From positions 1 to 50,200 of the forward strand of contig CAZWVH010000014.1 in the NCBI GenBank assembly GCA_964636945.1: a stretch of DNA of 50,200 nt. Reading direction: 5' to 3'. A model generated the notes under the pieces. It ran no database searches and was not told the DNA's origin. It saw only the letters and a program-made list of their open reading frames with translations. Shown here piece by piece: positions 43,597 to 50,200 of this stretch; the first letter of the stretch is position 1; every line of letters begins with the position of its first letter. Source of the stretch: CAZADA01 sp964636945. GTDB taxonomy: Bacteria > Pseudomonadota > Alphaproteobacteria > Caulobacterales > Maricaulaceae. Position numbers and translations under genes: made by a program.

Positions 43597-45063
43597 ATGC
43601 GCCGCAGTTTGCGTTTAGTTCGGGTTTCCTGCGTTCTCCCAATTAAAGCGCTGAAATCTTCATTTGTCGCCGCCGCCATTGTGGTCAGCGCGGCAGGCGT
43701 TCACGCCCAGGATCTGGACGCAGGTGCGCCTCTTGCTGACATTCACGGTGTGGCGACCACGTCGCAGCTCGCCGACTTGGCCACAGCGGCCCAATCTGTG
43801 AGCACTGCGCAAACACTGAGCGCCAGCGCCGTCTATGTCCAAGGCATGGAGGCCATCCTCTCGCCACGTATCGCCACACGCAGCACCAATTCCCAAACCG
43901 TCCGCAGCGGAGACACTGTCGAAACAGTTCTCAAGCGGGCCGGCGCGCCCCGCGATCAAGTGGGCCAAGCAGTATATGCGATGCGAGATTTGTTTGATGG
44001 CCGCAGCCTGCGGGTTGGGCAAAACATCACCGCGTTTCTGGACGGAGACGAGGAGGACGCCAGCCTGGTTGGTTTTGCCCTTGAACCGGACAAAGCGCGC
44101 ACGGTCTATGTCTGGCAATCAGAGACTGGCGAGTTTACGGCTCGCGAAATGGAAGTGCCGACCACGAAACGGCTTGCGGTCGCCAAGGGTGAGATTTCCA
44201 CCAGCCTCTACGTCGATGCCCTAGCGCAAGGGGCCAGTCCGCAATTGGTCGCCAACATCGCAAATCTTCTGGCCTATTCGGTAGACTTCCAGCGCGAAAT
44301 CTACCCCGGCGATCCGTTTGAAATCATGTTCGAGGAATTCGTGACGCCTGATGGCGACCAGGTGCGCACCGGCGAAATCCACTATGTTCGCTTTGCCCCT
44401 CAACAAAGGCGAAACTTGGAGTATTGGCGTTTCACAACCGAGGATGGCCAGGTCGGTTTTTATGACGCCGTTGGAGAGAGTGCGAAGCGCTTCTTGATGA
44501 AGACCCCGATCAATGGCGCGCGCTTATCATCAAACTTCGGTCGCCGCCGCCACCCCGTGCTGGGTTATACGCGCATGCACAAAGGCACCGATTTCGCCGC
44601 GCCGCGCGGAACACCGATCTATGCTGCCGGTGATGGCGTGGTTGAACGCGCTAACCGATTTGGCAGCTATGGTAACTATATCCGAATTCGACACGCCAAT
44701 GGTTACAAGACCGCCTACGCGCATTTGGATCGGTTTCATTCGCGCGCTCGCAACGGGCGGCGTGTCAGCCAAGGTGAAGTCATCGGATATGTGGGGACGA
44801 CGGGCAGATCGACCGGCCCGCACCTGCATTACGAGGTCCTGCGTAATGGTTCGCACATCAACCCCATGTCCATGCGCGCGCCCACAGGACGTAAGCTTTC
44901 CGACGCAGAACGCGAAAATTTTGTTGTTGAACGGCAGATAATCGACTCTCTGCGATTGGAGGCCGACCCGTTGACTACGGCTACGAATGCACCTGCCGAA
45001 CCTGGTCCCTCCGACTTGGCCGCGCGCACTGCGCCCGGCCCCGATCCATTCGGCCAGGGCTAG
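43597..45063 (+). CDS. M23-family peptidoglycan endopeptidase (LytM type)
   Basis: 488 residues. Signal peptide (ALKSSFVAAAIVVSAAGVHA, cleaved before QDL). A LysM-like/OapA-like N-terminal half (SQTVRSGDTVETVLKRAG) and a C-terminal M23 domain with zinc ligands His328 and Asp332 (RMHKGTDFAAPRGTPIYAAG) and His409-Leu-His411 (GPHLHYEVLRNG); AHLDRFH is also present. The sites are intact, so it should be active, like MepM-type enzymes that cut peptidoglycan crosslinks. A TTAA-N7-TTAA site lies upstream. The ATG at 43597 has only a weak ribosome site. C-terminal tail (about 440-488) is Pro/Ala-rich. Confidence 0.95.
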   Translation: MRRSLRLVRVSCVLPIKALKSSFVAAAIVVSAAGVHAQDLDAGAPLADIHGVATTSQLADLATAAQSVSTAQTLSASAVYVQGMEAILSPRIATRSTNSQTVRSGDTVETVLKRAGAPRDQVGQAVYAMRDLFDGRSLRVGQNITAFLDGDEEDASLVGFALEPDKARTVYVWQSETGEFTAREMEVPTTKRLAVAKGEISTSLYVDALAQGASPQLVANIANLLAYSVDFQREIYPGDPFEIMFEEFVTPDGDQVRTGEIHYVRFAPQQRRNLEYWRFTTEDGQVGFYDAVGESAKRFLMKTPINGARLSSNFGRRRHPVLGYTRMHKGTDFAAPRGTPIYAAGDGVVERANRFGSYGNYIRIRHANGYKTAYAHLDRFHSRARNGRRVSQGEVIGYVGTTGRSTGPHLHYEVLRNGSHINPMSMRAPTGRKLSDAERENFVVERQIIDSLRLEADPLTTATNAPAEPGPSDLAARTAPGPDPFGQG

Positions 45064-45344
45064 AATGTTTTCCCACACACCGACCTGACTTTAGGATAAA
45101 ATCCTCTAATTCGACAACTTGACAGGCAGCAGTTGCGTCATAAGCGATCAGGCTGATGAATTTTTCCAGAATTATGACCAAGCTGTAATGCTTCGGATAA
45201 TTTTAGTTCATGGAATCGGTTCTATATCTCTCATCGTGATCGGCACTTGGCGATCGGCAATAACAAGCCAAGGCAATCACAACAGCAAAATGTATTCGTC
45301 ACAAAAGACGAAACATTCGGTCATTGAATGAGAGGACAGAAACT
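45064..45344. other. Intergenic region before the 38-residue peptide gene
   Basis: 281 bp without a convincing gene. It contains a short inverted repeat AGGAT-AAA-ATCCT (about 45093-45105), which may end the M23 transcript, and CTTGGC (45246-45251) / GCCAAG (45267-45272), a 6-bp inverted repeat in the leader of the peptide gene. The region is clearly richer in A and T than neighbours. Confidence 0.35.
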
Positions 45345-45461
45345 ATGGCTCCCGTTGAAACCACGCGCTTTAAAGGCCTGTTGAGCATCGTTGCTTTTGT
45401 TGGCCTTACCGTTGCTGTTGGCACTGTTGTGTTCGTCAGTGTCGGTGGATCAGTTATTTAG
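45345..45461 (+). CDS. Small single-helix membrane peptide, 38 residues
   Basis: The reading frame is MAPVETTRFKGLLSIVAFVG then LTVAVGTVVFVSVGGSVI and a stop. AGAGGA lies 9 bp upstream of the ATG. Residues about 11-35 form one hydrophobic helix, with a short charged N-terminus, as in small single-span membrane peptides. It is followed by a strong terminator, so the transcript is real-looking and discrete. Too short for a family call; function unknown. Confidence 0.6.
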   Translation: MAPVETTRFKGLLSIVAFVGLTVAVGTVVFVSVGGSVI

Positions 45462-45514
45462 GTTGGCGAAACTCGCTGCGCCTGCGTGCGCCACTTCGCC
45501 CGAAACGCAAACGC

Positions 45515-45544
45515 AAAGCCCCTAATCACACGATTGGGGGCTTT
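45515..45544. terminator. Intrinsic terminator, probably bidirectional
   Basis: Stem AAAGCCCCTAATC (45515-45527) / GATTGGGGGCTTT (45532-45544), 13 pairs with one T-G wobble, 4-nt loop. The A-run before and T-run after the GC core give it terminator form on both strands. It separates the plus-strand 38-residue gene from the convergent hydrolase-LysM gene. Confidence 0.85.
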
Positions 45545-45563
45545 ACCATATCCAGAAACGTGC

Positions 45564-46739
45564 TCAGGGCACGGATGGTATGGACAAGGATTGGCCTGGC
45601 TGAATCAGGTCCGGATCACGCACCACATCGCGATTGGCGTCATAGATCAAACGATACAGCCATGGATCGCCAAATTCCGACTTGGCAATTTTCGACAGGC
45701 TGTCACCCCGTTTGACGGTGTAGACGCGCATCTGCACCGGCGCGTCGGCCGCTTTCGCCATCGCTCCAAATTCCTTGCCGGTCATCTGGCCTGATGCAAA
45801 AACGATCGCTCCAGAGGCCGATTGATCGACCAACACGCGCTCCAACCAATCAGCATAGGCCGCGCGGGCGGCCTTTGCGGCGTCATCATCATAAACCAAT
45901 GACGAACCCGGCGAGTGATATCGTTCATCAAAGCCGTGCGTGAGGCCTTCAAACTCCACCGCTTCCACTTGTGCGCCAGATTCATAGACTCTCGCGATGG
46001 ATTCACGCGTGTCATCGGTCGGCGCAATGGTGTCGCCTACCACCACCACAAAGCGTGCATTCACTGGCCATGCCCATCCGGTTTCCTTGGTGCGTGACGG
46101 AAAGCTGGCGTACGGATACGTCAAATGGGCCGCAACAACGCCATCCAATTTTTGCGGCGGCACATTGCGCAGCCCCGCTGGCCAGCGCCGCTCTAGATCC
46201 ATGGACAACAAATCCATCACCGCCCAACCGCCATGGCTCCAGCCCGCGACGGCAATCCGCTCATTGTCGACAAAGTCAAGACGACGAACATACTCCACGG
46301 CCGCCAACACATCTGCGGCGCGTTCAACGCCGCGCAGTTTGCGACCGGGGCACACCCGCTCCAGCGCCTCCTCACGAGAAATGCCCCGGTGGGCAAAACT
46401 GTCCACCGTAATCGCGGCGACACCCACATTCACCGCAGATTGCGCGTACTCGTCCAAAATCGGCTGACGGTCTCCATCCGGCGCGACAAGTCCGCCGCAG
46501 CCGTGAAATTGAATTATGGTCGGAAACGGCCCCTCGCCATCAGGTTTGGCGATTGACATGTGCTTGCTGAGCGCTTCGCCCAACTCATAAACGTCCGCGG
46601 ACTCAACAAACGGTGCGGTGGCGATGAACCCGCGGGTCACCCGTTCTGTGGTCGCGCAGCCAGCCAGCGCCACACTGAGCATGATGACGCCCATGGCCTT
46701 CAAAGGCCGATGCGCCAGCAATGAATTTGAAAACCCCAT
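45564..46739 (-). CDS. Dienelactone-hydrolase-like lipoprotein with C-terminal LysM
   Basis: 391 residues from the ATG at 46739, with AGGGGG upstream. Lipobox VALAGC with Cys28. Alpha/beta-hydrolase domain (about 60-305): nucleophile elbow AGWSHGGWAVMD with Ser168, then VVVGDTIAPTDDT (Asp) and GLTHGFDERY (His). It has Ser instead of the Cys of true dienelactone hydrolases. A LysM domain (YTVKRGDSLSKIAKSEFGDP, about 340-391) ends the protein, ending QPGQSLSIPSVP. So it looks like a membrane-anchored hydrolase that binds peptidoglycan. Substrate unknown. Confidence 0.88.
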   Translation of the reverse strand: MGFSNSLLAHRPLKAMGVIMLSVALAGCATTERVTRGFIATAPFVESADVYELGEALSKHMSIAKPDGEGPFPTIIQFHGCGGLVAPDGDRQPILDEYAQSAVNVGVAAITVDSFAHRGISREEALERVCPGRKLRGVERAADVLAAVEYVRRLDFVDNERIAVAGWSHGGWAVMDLLSMDLERRWPAGLRNVPPQKLDGVVAAHLTYPYASFPSRTKETGWAWPVNARFVVVVGDTIAPTDDTRESIARVYESGAQVEAVEFEGLTHGFDERYHSPGSSLVYDDDAAKAARAAYADWLERVLVDQSASGAIVFASGQMTGKEFGAMAKAADAPVQMRVYTVKRGDSLSKIAKSEFGDPWLYRLIYDANRDVVRDPDLIQPGQSLSIPSVP

Positions 46740-46885
46740 GAGCCGCCCCCTACGTTCACGGCCATCATCGCGCGACACGGCCGCTTCGTCCAGTGGTTAC
46801 GGCCGCTGAACAACAATGTTGGCAGGAATAAGAGCTTGAACGAACTTGGTTTCCGCTCAATCGATATCGGTTGTCATACTCAGAA

Positions 46886-47497
46886 TTATTGTCCGGCCTC
46901 AGCAAGTTTTGCCTTCAAGGCGGCATTCTCGGTCTCAAGGTGTGCCAGTCGGTCGCCCACAGCGGCGCGAATCTCGGCCTCGGTAAAGCGCGGCGTGATG
47001 AATTGCGGGCAATTCCAATCAAAGGCGACGACATCAATGGTGAACAATCGCTCCGCCCGGCCCCCGCCCTCGTCGGTCAGTCTGGCGGCCAATTCTGGGT
47101 AGTCCTCAGCGTCCTGCACCTTCGCATGGCCCAAAAGCTTTAAGCGCGCCTTGTGCGGGTAATCCATGAGGATCAATGCGACACGCTGATCGGTTTTGAG
47201 GTTTCCCGTGGATACGTATTGGCGGTTGCCGCGAAAGTCGGCAAATCCAATTTGGGTCGGGTTGAGGATCTTCAAAAAACCTTTCGGACCGCCGCGATGC
47301 TGCACGTAAGGCCAGCCGGTCTCGGATACCGTGGCCATGTAAAAGCTGTCCCGCGTGGCAATGAAGGCGGTCTCACGTTCGCTCAAGCCCTCCGGCGCGG
47401 GTTGGGCGGTCATCTTCTCGTAGGCCGTGCGCGAGCCGAGCCGTTCCTGCTCAGCCTTAACGCGATCGGTGAACATGATGTCGCCGAAATGGTGCAT
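46886..47497 (-). CDS. Pyridoxamine 5'-phosphate oxidase-family flavin-binding protein
   Basis: 203 residues. Split-barrel FMN-binding fold with FIATRDSFYMATVSETGWPY, VQHRGGPKGFLKIL and FADFRGNRQYVSTGNL near the N-terminal half, and the DYPHKARLKLLGHAKV strand. The C-terminal about 25 residues (RLAHLETENAALKAKLAEAG) form a coiled-coil. Members of this broad family include flavin reductases and general stress proteins, so the function is open. GGAGG lies 5 bp before the ATG at 47497. Confidence 0.9.
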   Translation of the reverse strand: MHHFGDIMFTDRVKAEQERLGSRTAYEKMTAQPAPEGLSERETAFIATRDSFYMATVSETGWPYVQHRGGPKGFLKILNPTQIGFADFRGNRQYVSTGNLKTDQRVALILMDYPHKARLKLLGHAKVQDAEDYPELAARLTDEGGGRAERLFTIDVVAFDWNCPQFITPRFTEAEIRAAVGDRLAHLETENAALKAKLAEAGQ

Positions 47498-47659
47498 GAC
47501 CGCCTCCGTCCAACACATCCGTGCTTGCGTTTAAGTGGTGCGCTTGAACCGCTCACCGCAAATCACAAGCGCGAGTGCTCCAGCCGACCTGGATTTCCAA
47601 ACGTGGCGCGCCATTTGCGCTTAAGGTGCATTGGTCACAGATATTATCGGAGTTTCATC

Positions 47660-48010
47660 ATGCCTGACGTCGCCATTTGGCATAATCCCTCATGCGGATC
47701 GTCGAAGAACGCGCTCGCCTATTTGCAAGAAAAGGGTATCGAGCCAACGGTGTACAAATACATGACTGAAAAACCGTCGAGAGCGGAGATTGAAGGCGTG
47801 CTCGCCAAGCTGGACATGAAGCCGTCGGGTTTGTTGCGCCCCAAGGATCGGCTTGCCGAGGATGCCGGCCTTTACGCCGAAGGCGTCGAGGAGGACGACA
47901 TCTTGGAGGCCATGGCCACCCATGCGCGCTTGATCCAACGGCCCATCGTGATCACCGACAAGGGCGCGGTGATCGCCCGGCCCAAAACCAAGATTGATGA
48001 GGTGTTGTGA
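47660..48010 (+). CDS. arsC: ArsC-family (glutaredoxin-like) arsenate reductase
   Basis: 116 residues. Thioredoxin-fold ArsC/Spx family: active-site HNPSCGSSKNALAYL with Cys12, then SGLLRPKDRLAEDAG (the Arg-containing segment used in arsenate reductases) and IQRPIVITDKGAVIARPK. The start at 47660 has CGGAG 8 bp upstream; a longer in-frame stretch running back to 47153 is antisense to the preceding gene and rejected. No other ars genes are nearby, so arsenate reduction is likely but not certain. Confidence 0.9.
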   Translation: MPDVAIWHNPSCGSSKNALAYLQEKGIEPTVYKYMTEKPSRAEIEGVLAKLDMKPSGLLRPKDRLAEDAGLYAEGVEEDDILEAMATHARLIQRPIVITDKGAVIARPKTKIDEVL

Positions 48011-48099
48011 TCGCCAAAGTGGGCCGGGCTTTGCGAGGCGAAGGGCATTCGAGGGCCCGTCTCAACCGAGTTTGAGAAGGTTGAACCAGTTTTCCTTCG

Positions 48100-48120
48100 C
48101 CCGCAAATTTCGCTTGCGGG
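48100..48120. terminator. Hairpin at the end of clpB
   Basis: CCCGCAA (48100-48106) / TTGCGGG (48114-48120), a perfect 7-bp stem with a 7-nt loop, directly after the minus-strand clpB stop. No T-run follows on either strand, so it may only stabilise the transcript end. Confidence 0.4.
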
Positions 48121-50200
48121 CTAATTCACCATCGCGCCAGCCGGCCGGCCGGTGGTGGCCGCATAGCCGTTGATGGTGAGTTCCGGCTCCACGCCAGGTC
48201 CCGCGCCATCGGCGGCCGAGACCGTCACCGTCTCACCGTCCTTCAGCTTGCCTTCCAAGATCAGCTTCGCCAACGGATCTTGGAGTTTTTTCTGGATCAC
48301 GCGTTTGAGCGGCCGCGCGCCGTAGGCGGGGTCATAGCCCAGTTGCGCCAACAGATTACGCGCCTTGTCGTCCAAGCTGATGGTCATGCGCCGTTCGGCC
48401 AGCAAATGGGCGAGCCGGTCCATTTGAATGTCGACGATCGCGGTCATGTGCGCCTCGGCCAAGCGGCGGAACAGGATCACTTCGTCGATGCGATTGAGGA
48501 ATTCGGGCCGGAAGTGATGGCGCACAGCGTCCATCACGGCGGCGCGCGCGGGCTCCACATCGGTCCCGGTGAGCGCCACGAGATGCTCAGCCCCAATGTT
48601 GGAGGTCATCACAATGAGCGTATTGCGGAAATCCACCGTGCGGCCCTGACCGTCGGTAAGCCGGCCGTCGTCGAGCACTTGCAGCAATACGTTGAACACA
48701 TCGGGGTGGGCTTTTTCCACCTCGTCCAGAAGGATCACCTGATACGGCCGGCGGCGGATGGCCTCGGTCAGCGCCCCGCCCTCCTCATAGCCGACATAGC
48801 CGGGAGGCGCACCGATCATGCGCGCCACAGAGTGCTTCTCCATATATTCGGACATGTCGATGCGGGTGACCGCTTCTTCAGAGTCAAACAAAAATTCGGC
48901 AAGCGCCTTGGTGAGTTCGGTCTTGCCCACGCCCGTGGGGCCAAGGAACAAAAACGAGCCGATCGGACGGTTGGGGTCTTTCAGGCCGGCGCGCGCCCGG
49001 CGCACGGCATCAGAAACAGCCGCCACAGCTTCGTCTTGACCGACGACGCGATTGGCCAACGCTTGCTCCATGGCGAGCAGTTTTTCGCGTTCGCCTTCAA
49101 GCATTTTTTCCACCGGCACGCCAGTCCAGCGCGACACCACAGCCGCGATCTGATCGGCGTCGACCAATTCTTTGACCACACCGCCACCGGCGTCGTCTTG
49201 GGCTTCAACGGCGGCCACTTTTTTTTCCAAATCGGGGATCTGGCCGTATTTGAGCTCAGAGGCGCGTGCGAGATCGCCACGTCGCTCAGCATCAGCCAAT
49301 TGCGCGCGCAATTGGTCCAGCGACTCTTTGGCTTTGGTGGAGTCGGCCAGCGCCTCTTTTTCTTTTGCCCACGCGGCGGTGAGCTCCTGGGATTTGTCTT
49401 CCAAATCCGCAATCTCTTTTTCGATGTCCAACAGCCGCTTTTTCGAGGCGTCGTCTTTTTCTTTCTTCAACGCTTCGCGCTCGATCTTGAGCTGCATGGC
49501 GCGCCGGTCCACCTCGTCGAGCTCTTCGGGTTTGGAGTCGACTTGCATGCGCAAGCGCGAGGACGCTTCGTCCATCAAATCAATGGCTTTGTCGGGCAAG
49601 AAGCGGTCGGTGATATAGCGATTGGATAGCGTCGCCGCGGCGACAATCGCCGCATCGGAAATGCGCACGCCATGGTGGACTTCGTATTTCTCTTTGAGCC
49701 CGCGCAGGATGGAGATGGTGTCCTCCACGGTGGGTTCATTGATGAACACCGGCTGGAAGCGCCGAGCGAGCGCGGCGTCTTTTTCCACATGCTTGCGATA
49801 CTCATCCAACGTCGTAGCGCCGACGCAATGCAGTTCCCCGCGCGCCAATGCTGGTTTCAGCAAGTTGGATGCGTCCATTGCACCCTCAGCTTTGCCCGCG
49901 CCCACCAGCGTGTGCATCTCATCAATGAACAGAATGATTTGGCCATTCGCGTTTTGGATCTCATTGATCACCGCTTTCAGCCGTTCTTCAAACTCACCGC
50001 GAAATTTGGCGCCCGCGATCAATGCGCCCATGTCGAGCGCCAACAGGCGTTTGTTTTTCAAGCTTTCCGGCACATCGCCGTCGACAATGCGCAGCGCCAG
50101 GCCTTCAGCGATGGCGGTTTTGCCCACGCCCGGCTCGCCGATCAGCACCGGATTGTTCTTGGTGCGCCGGGAGAGCACTTGGATGGTGCGGCGGATCTCC
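48121..50200 (-). CDS. clpB: ATP-dependent chaperone ClpB (N-terminus beyond window)
   Basis: At least 692 residues of a protein usually about 860 long; the coding frame runs off the right edge, beginning EIRRTIQVLSRRTKNNPVLI. First AAA+ domain with Walker A GEPGVGKTA and LDMGALIAGAKFRGEFEERL; middle coiled-coil domain (about 250-360); second AAA+ domain with GPTGVGKTEL and SEYMEKHSVARMIGAPPGYV. ClpB disaggregates heat-denatured proteins with DnaK. The internal GTG that looks like a start at 50178 is inside the domain and is not the true start. Confidence 0.98.
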   Translation of the reverse strand, partial: EIRRTIQVLSRRTKNNPVLIGEPGVGKTAIAEGLALRIVDGDVPESLKNKRLLALDMGALIAGAKFRGEFEERLKAVINEIQNANGQIILFIDEMHTLVGAGKAEGAMDASNLLKPALARGELHCVGATTLDEYRKHVEKDAALARRFQPVFINEPTVEDTISILRGLKEKYEVHHGVRISDAAIVAAATLSNRYITDRFLPDKAIDLMDEASSRLRMQVDSKPEELDEVDRRAMQLKIEREALKKEKDDASKKRLLDIEKEIADLEDKSQELTAAWAKEKEALADSTKAKESLDQLRAQLADAERRGDLARASELKYGQIPDLEKKVAAVEAQDDAGGGVVKELVDADQIAAVVSRWTGVPVEKMLEGEREKLLAMEQALANRVVGQDEAVAAVSDAVRRARAGLKDPNRPIGSFLFLGPTGVGKTELTKALAEFLFDSEEAVTRIDMSEYMEKHSVARMIGAPPGYVGYEEGGALTEAIRRRPYQVILLDEVEKAHPDVFNVLLQVLDDGRLTDGQGRTVDFRNTLIVMTSNIGAEHLVALTGTDVEPARAAVMDAVRHHFRPEFLNRIDEVILFRRLAEAHMTAIVDIQMDRLAHLLAERRMTISLDDKARNLLAQLGYDPAYGARPLKRVIQKKLQDPLAKLILEGKLKDGETVTVSAADGAGPGVEPELTINGYAATTGRPAGAMVN

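Noticed and set aside
47153..47659. Extended in-frame start for the arsC-like gene
   Set aside because: The extra N-terminal segment is antisense to the pyridoxamine-oxidase-like gene; ArsC begins at 47660 with a proper ribosome site.
48280..49629. Open plus-strand frame of 449 codons antisense to clpB
   Set aside because: It is the mirror of a strongly conserved ClpB coding frame, rich in His and Phe from GC-biased codons, with no ribosome site or family motif.

Overview
This window is ordinary chromosomal sequence of an alphaproteobacterium, most likely an aerobic, prosthecate-type marine or aquatic member near Caulobacterales/Maricaulales/Parvularculales. The evidence is the cell-cycle regulator ctrA facing a chpT-like phosphotransferase gene, a GANTC methylation site and TTAA-type CtrA sites in promoters, the prs-rplY-pth-ychF order, a petABC-mtnP-apt cluster, a DUF1285-NUDIX-DUF6111-cca cluster beside a MoxR/DUF58/DUF4159 operon, and a large TonB-dependent receptor. 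I see no tRNA, rRNA, CRISPR, IS element or phage gene. The placement is inference from gene content, not a phylogeny.

Layout. 1-4946: end of prs, then rplY, pth, a small unknown gene, a HAD phosphatase with a membrane protein, a small SPFH-like protein and ychF. 5111-7900: a secreted zinc metalloprotease with an HExxHxxGxxH site. 7998-13210 (minus): petABC (bc1 complex), mtnP, a GST and apt; mtnP releases adenine from methylthioadenosine and apt recycles it to AMP. 13342-16593: trmL, hemF, an HdeD-like membrane protein (minus) and an OmpA-type protein. 16624-20165 (minus): a compact three-gene unit, DUF305 protein with a His/Met-rich linker, an LVIVD-repeat lipoprotein and a DUF5694 (TraB/ChaN-like) protein, divergent from a 1097-residue TonB-dependent receptor (20464-23757).

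23814-26776 (minus): DUF1285, CoA pyrophosphatase, DUF6111 and cca, mostly overlapping start/stop. 26868-33682 (plus): moxR, DUF58, DUF4159 and a VWA-like membrane protein in one tight operon. 33789-38433: pirin, a 63-residue small protein with two dyad sites upstream and a long terminator, a periplasmic protein, queE and queC (split by an unrecognised two-helix membrane protein on the other strand), and cutA. 38614-43336: ctrA, chpT-like gene (minus), a small membrane protein and a YdbH-like AsmA-type protein. 43597-48010: an M23 peptidase with an exact TTAA-N7-TTAA site in its upstream region, a 38-residue membrane peptide, a hydrolase-LysM lipoprotein, a flavin-binding pyridoxamine-oxidase-like protein and an ArsC-family reductase. 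48121-50200 (minus): C-terminal four fifths of clpB, running off the window.

The most interesting material is (i) the cell-cycle layer: ctrA with its methylation/CtrA-site promoter, a neighbouring chpT-like gene with an unusual H-box, and a CtrA site in front of a cell-wall peptidase; and (ii) the DUF305/LVIVD/DUF5694 operon facing a TonB receptor, which looks like an uncharacterised envelope metal-handling module. Neither is proven by sequence alone.
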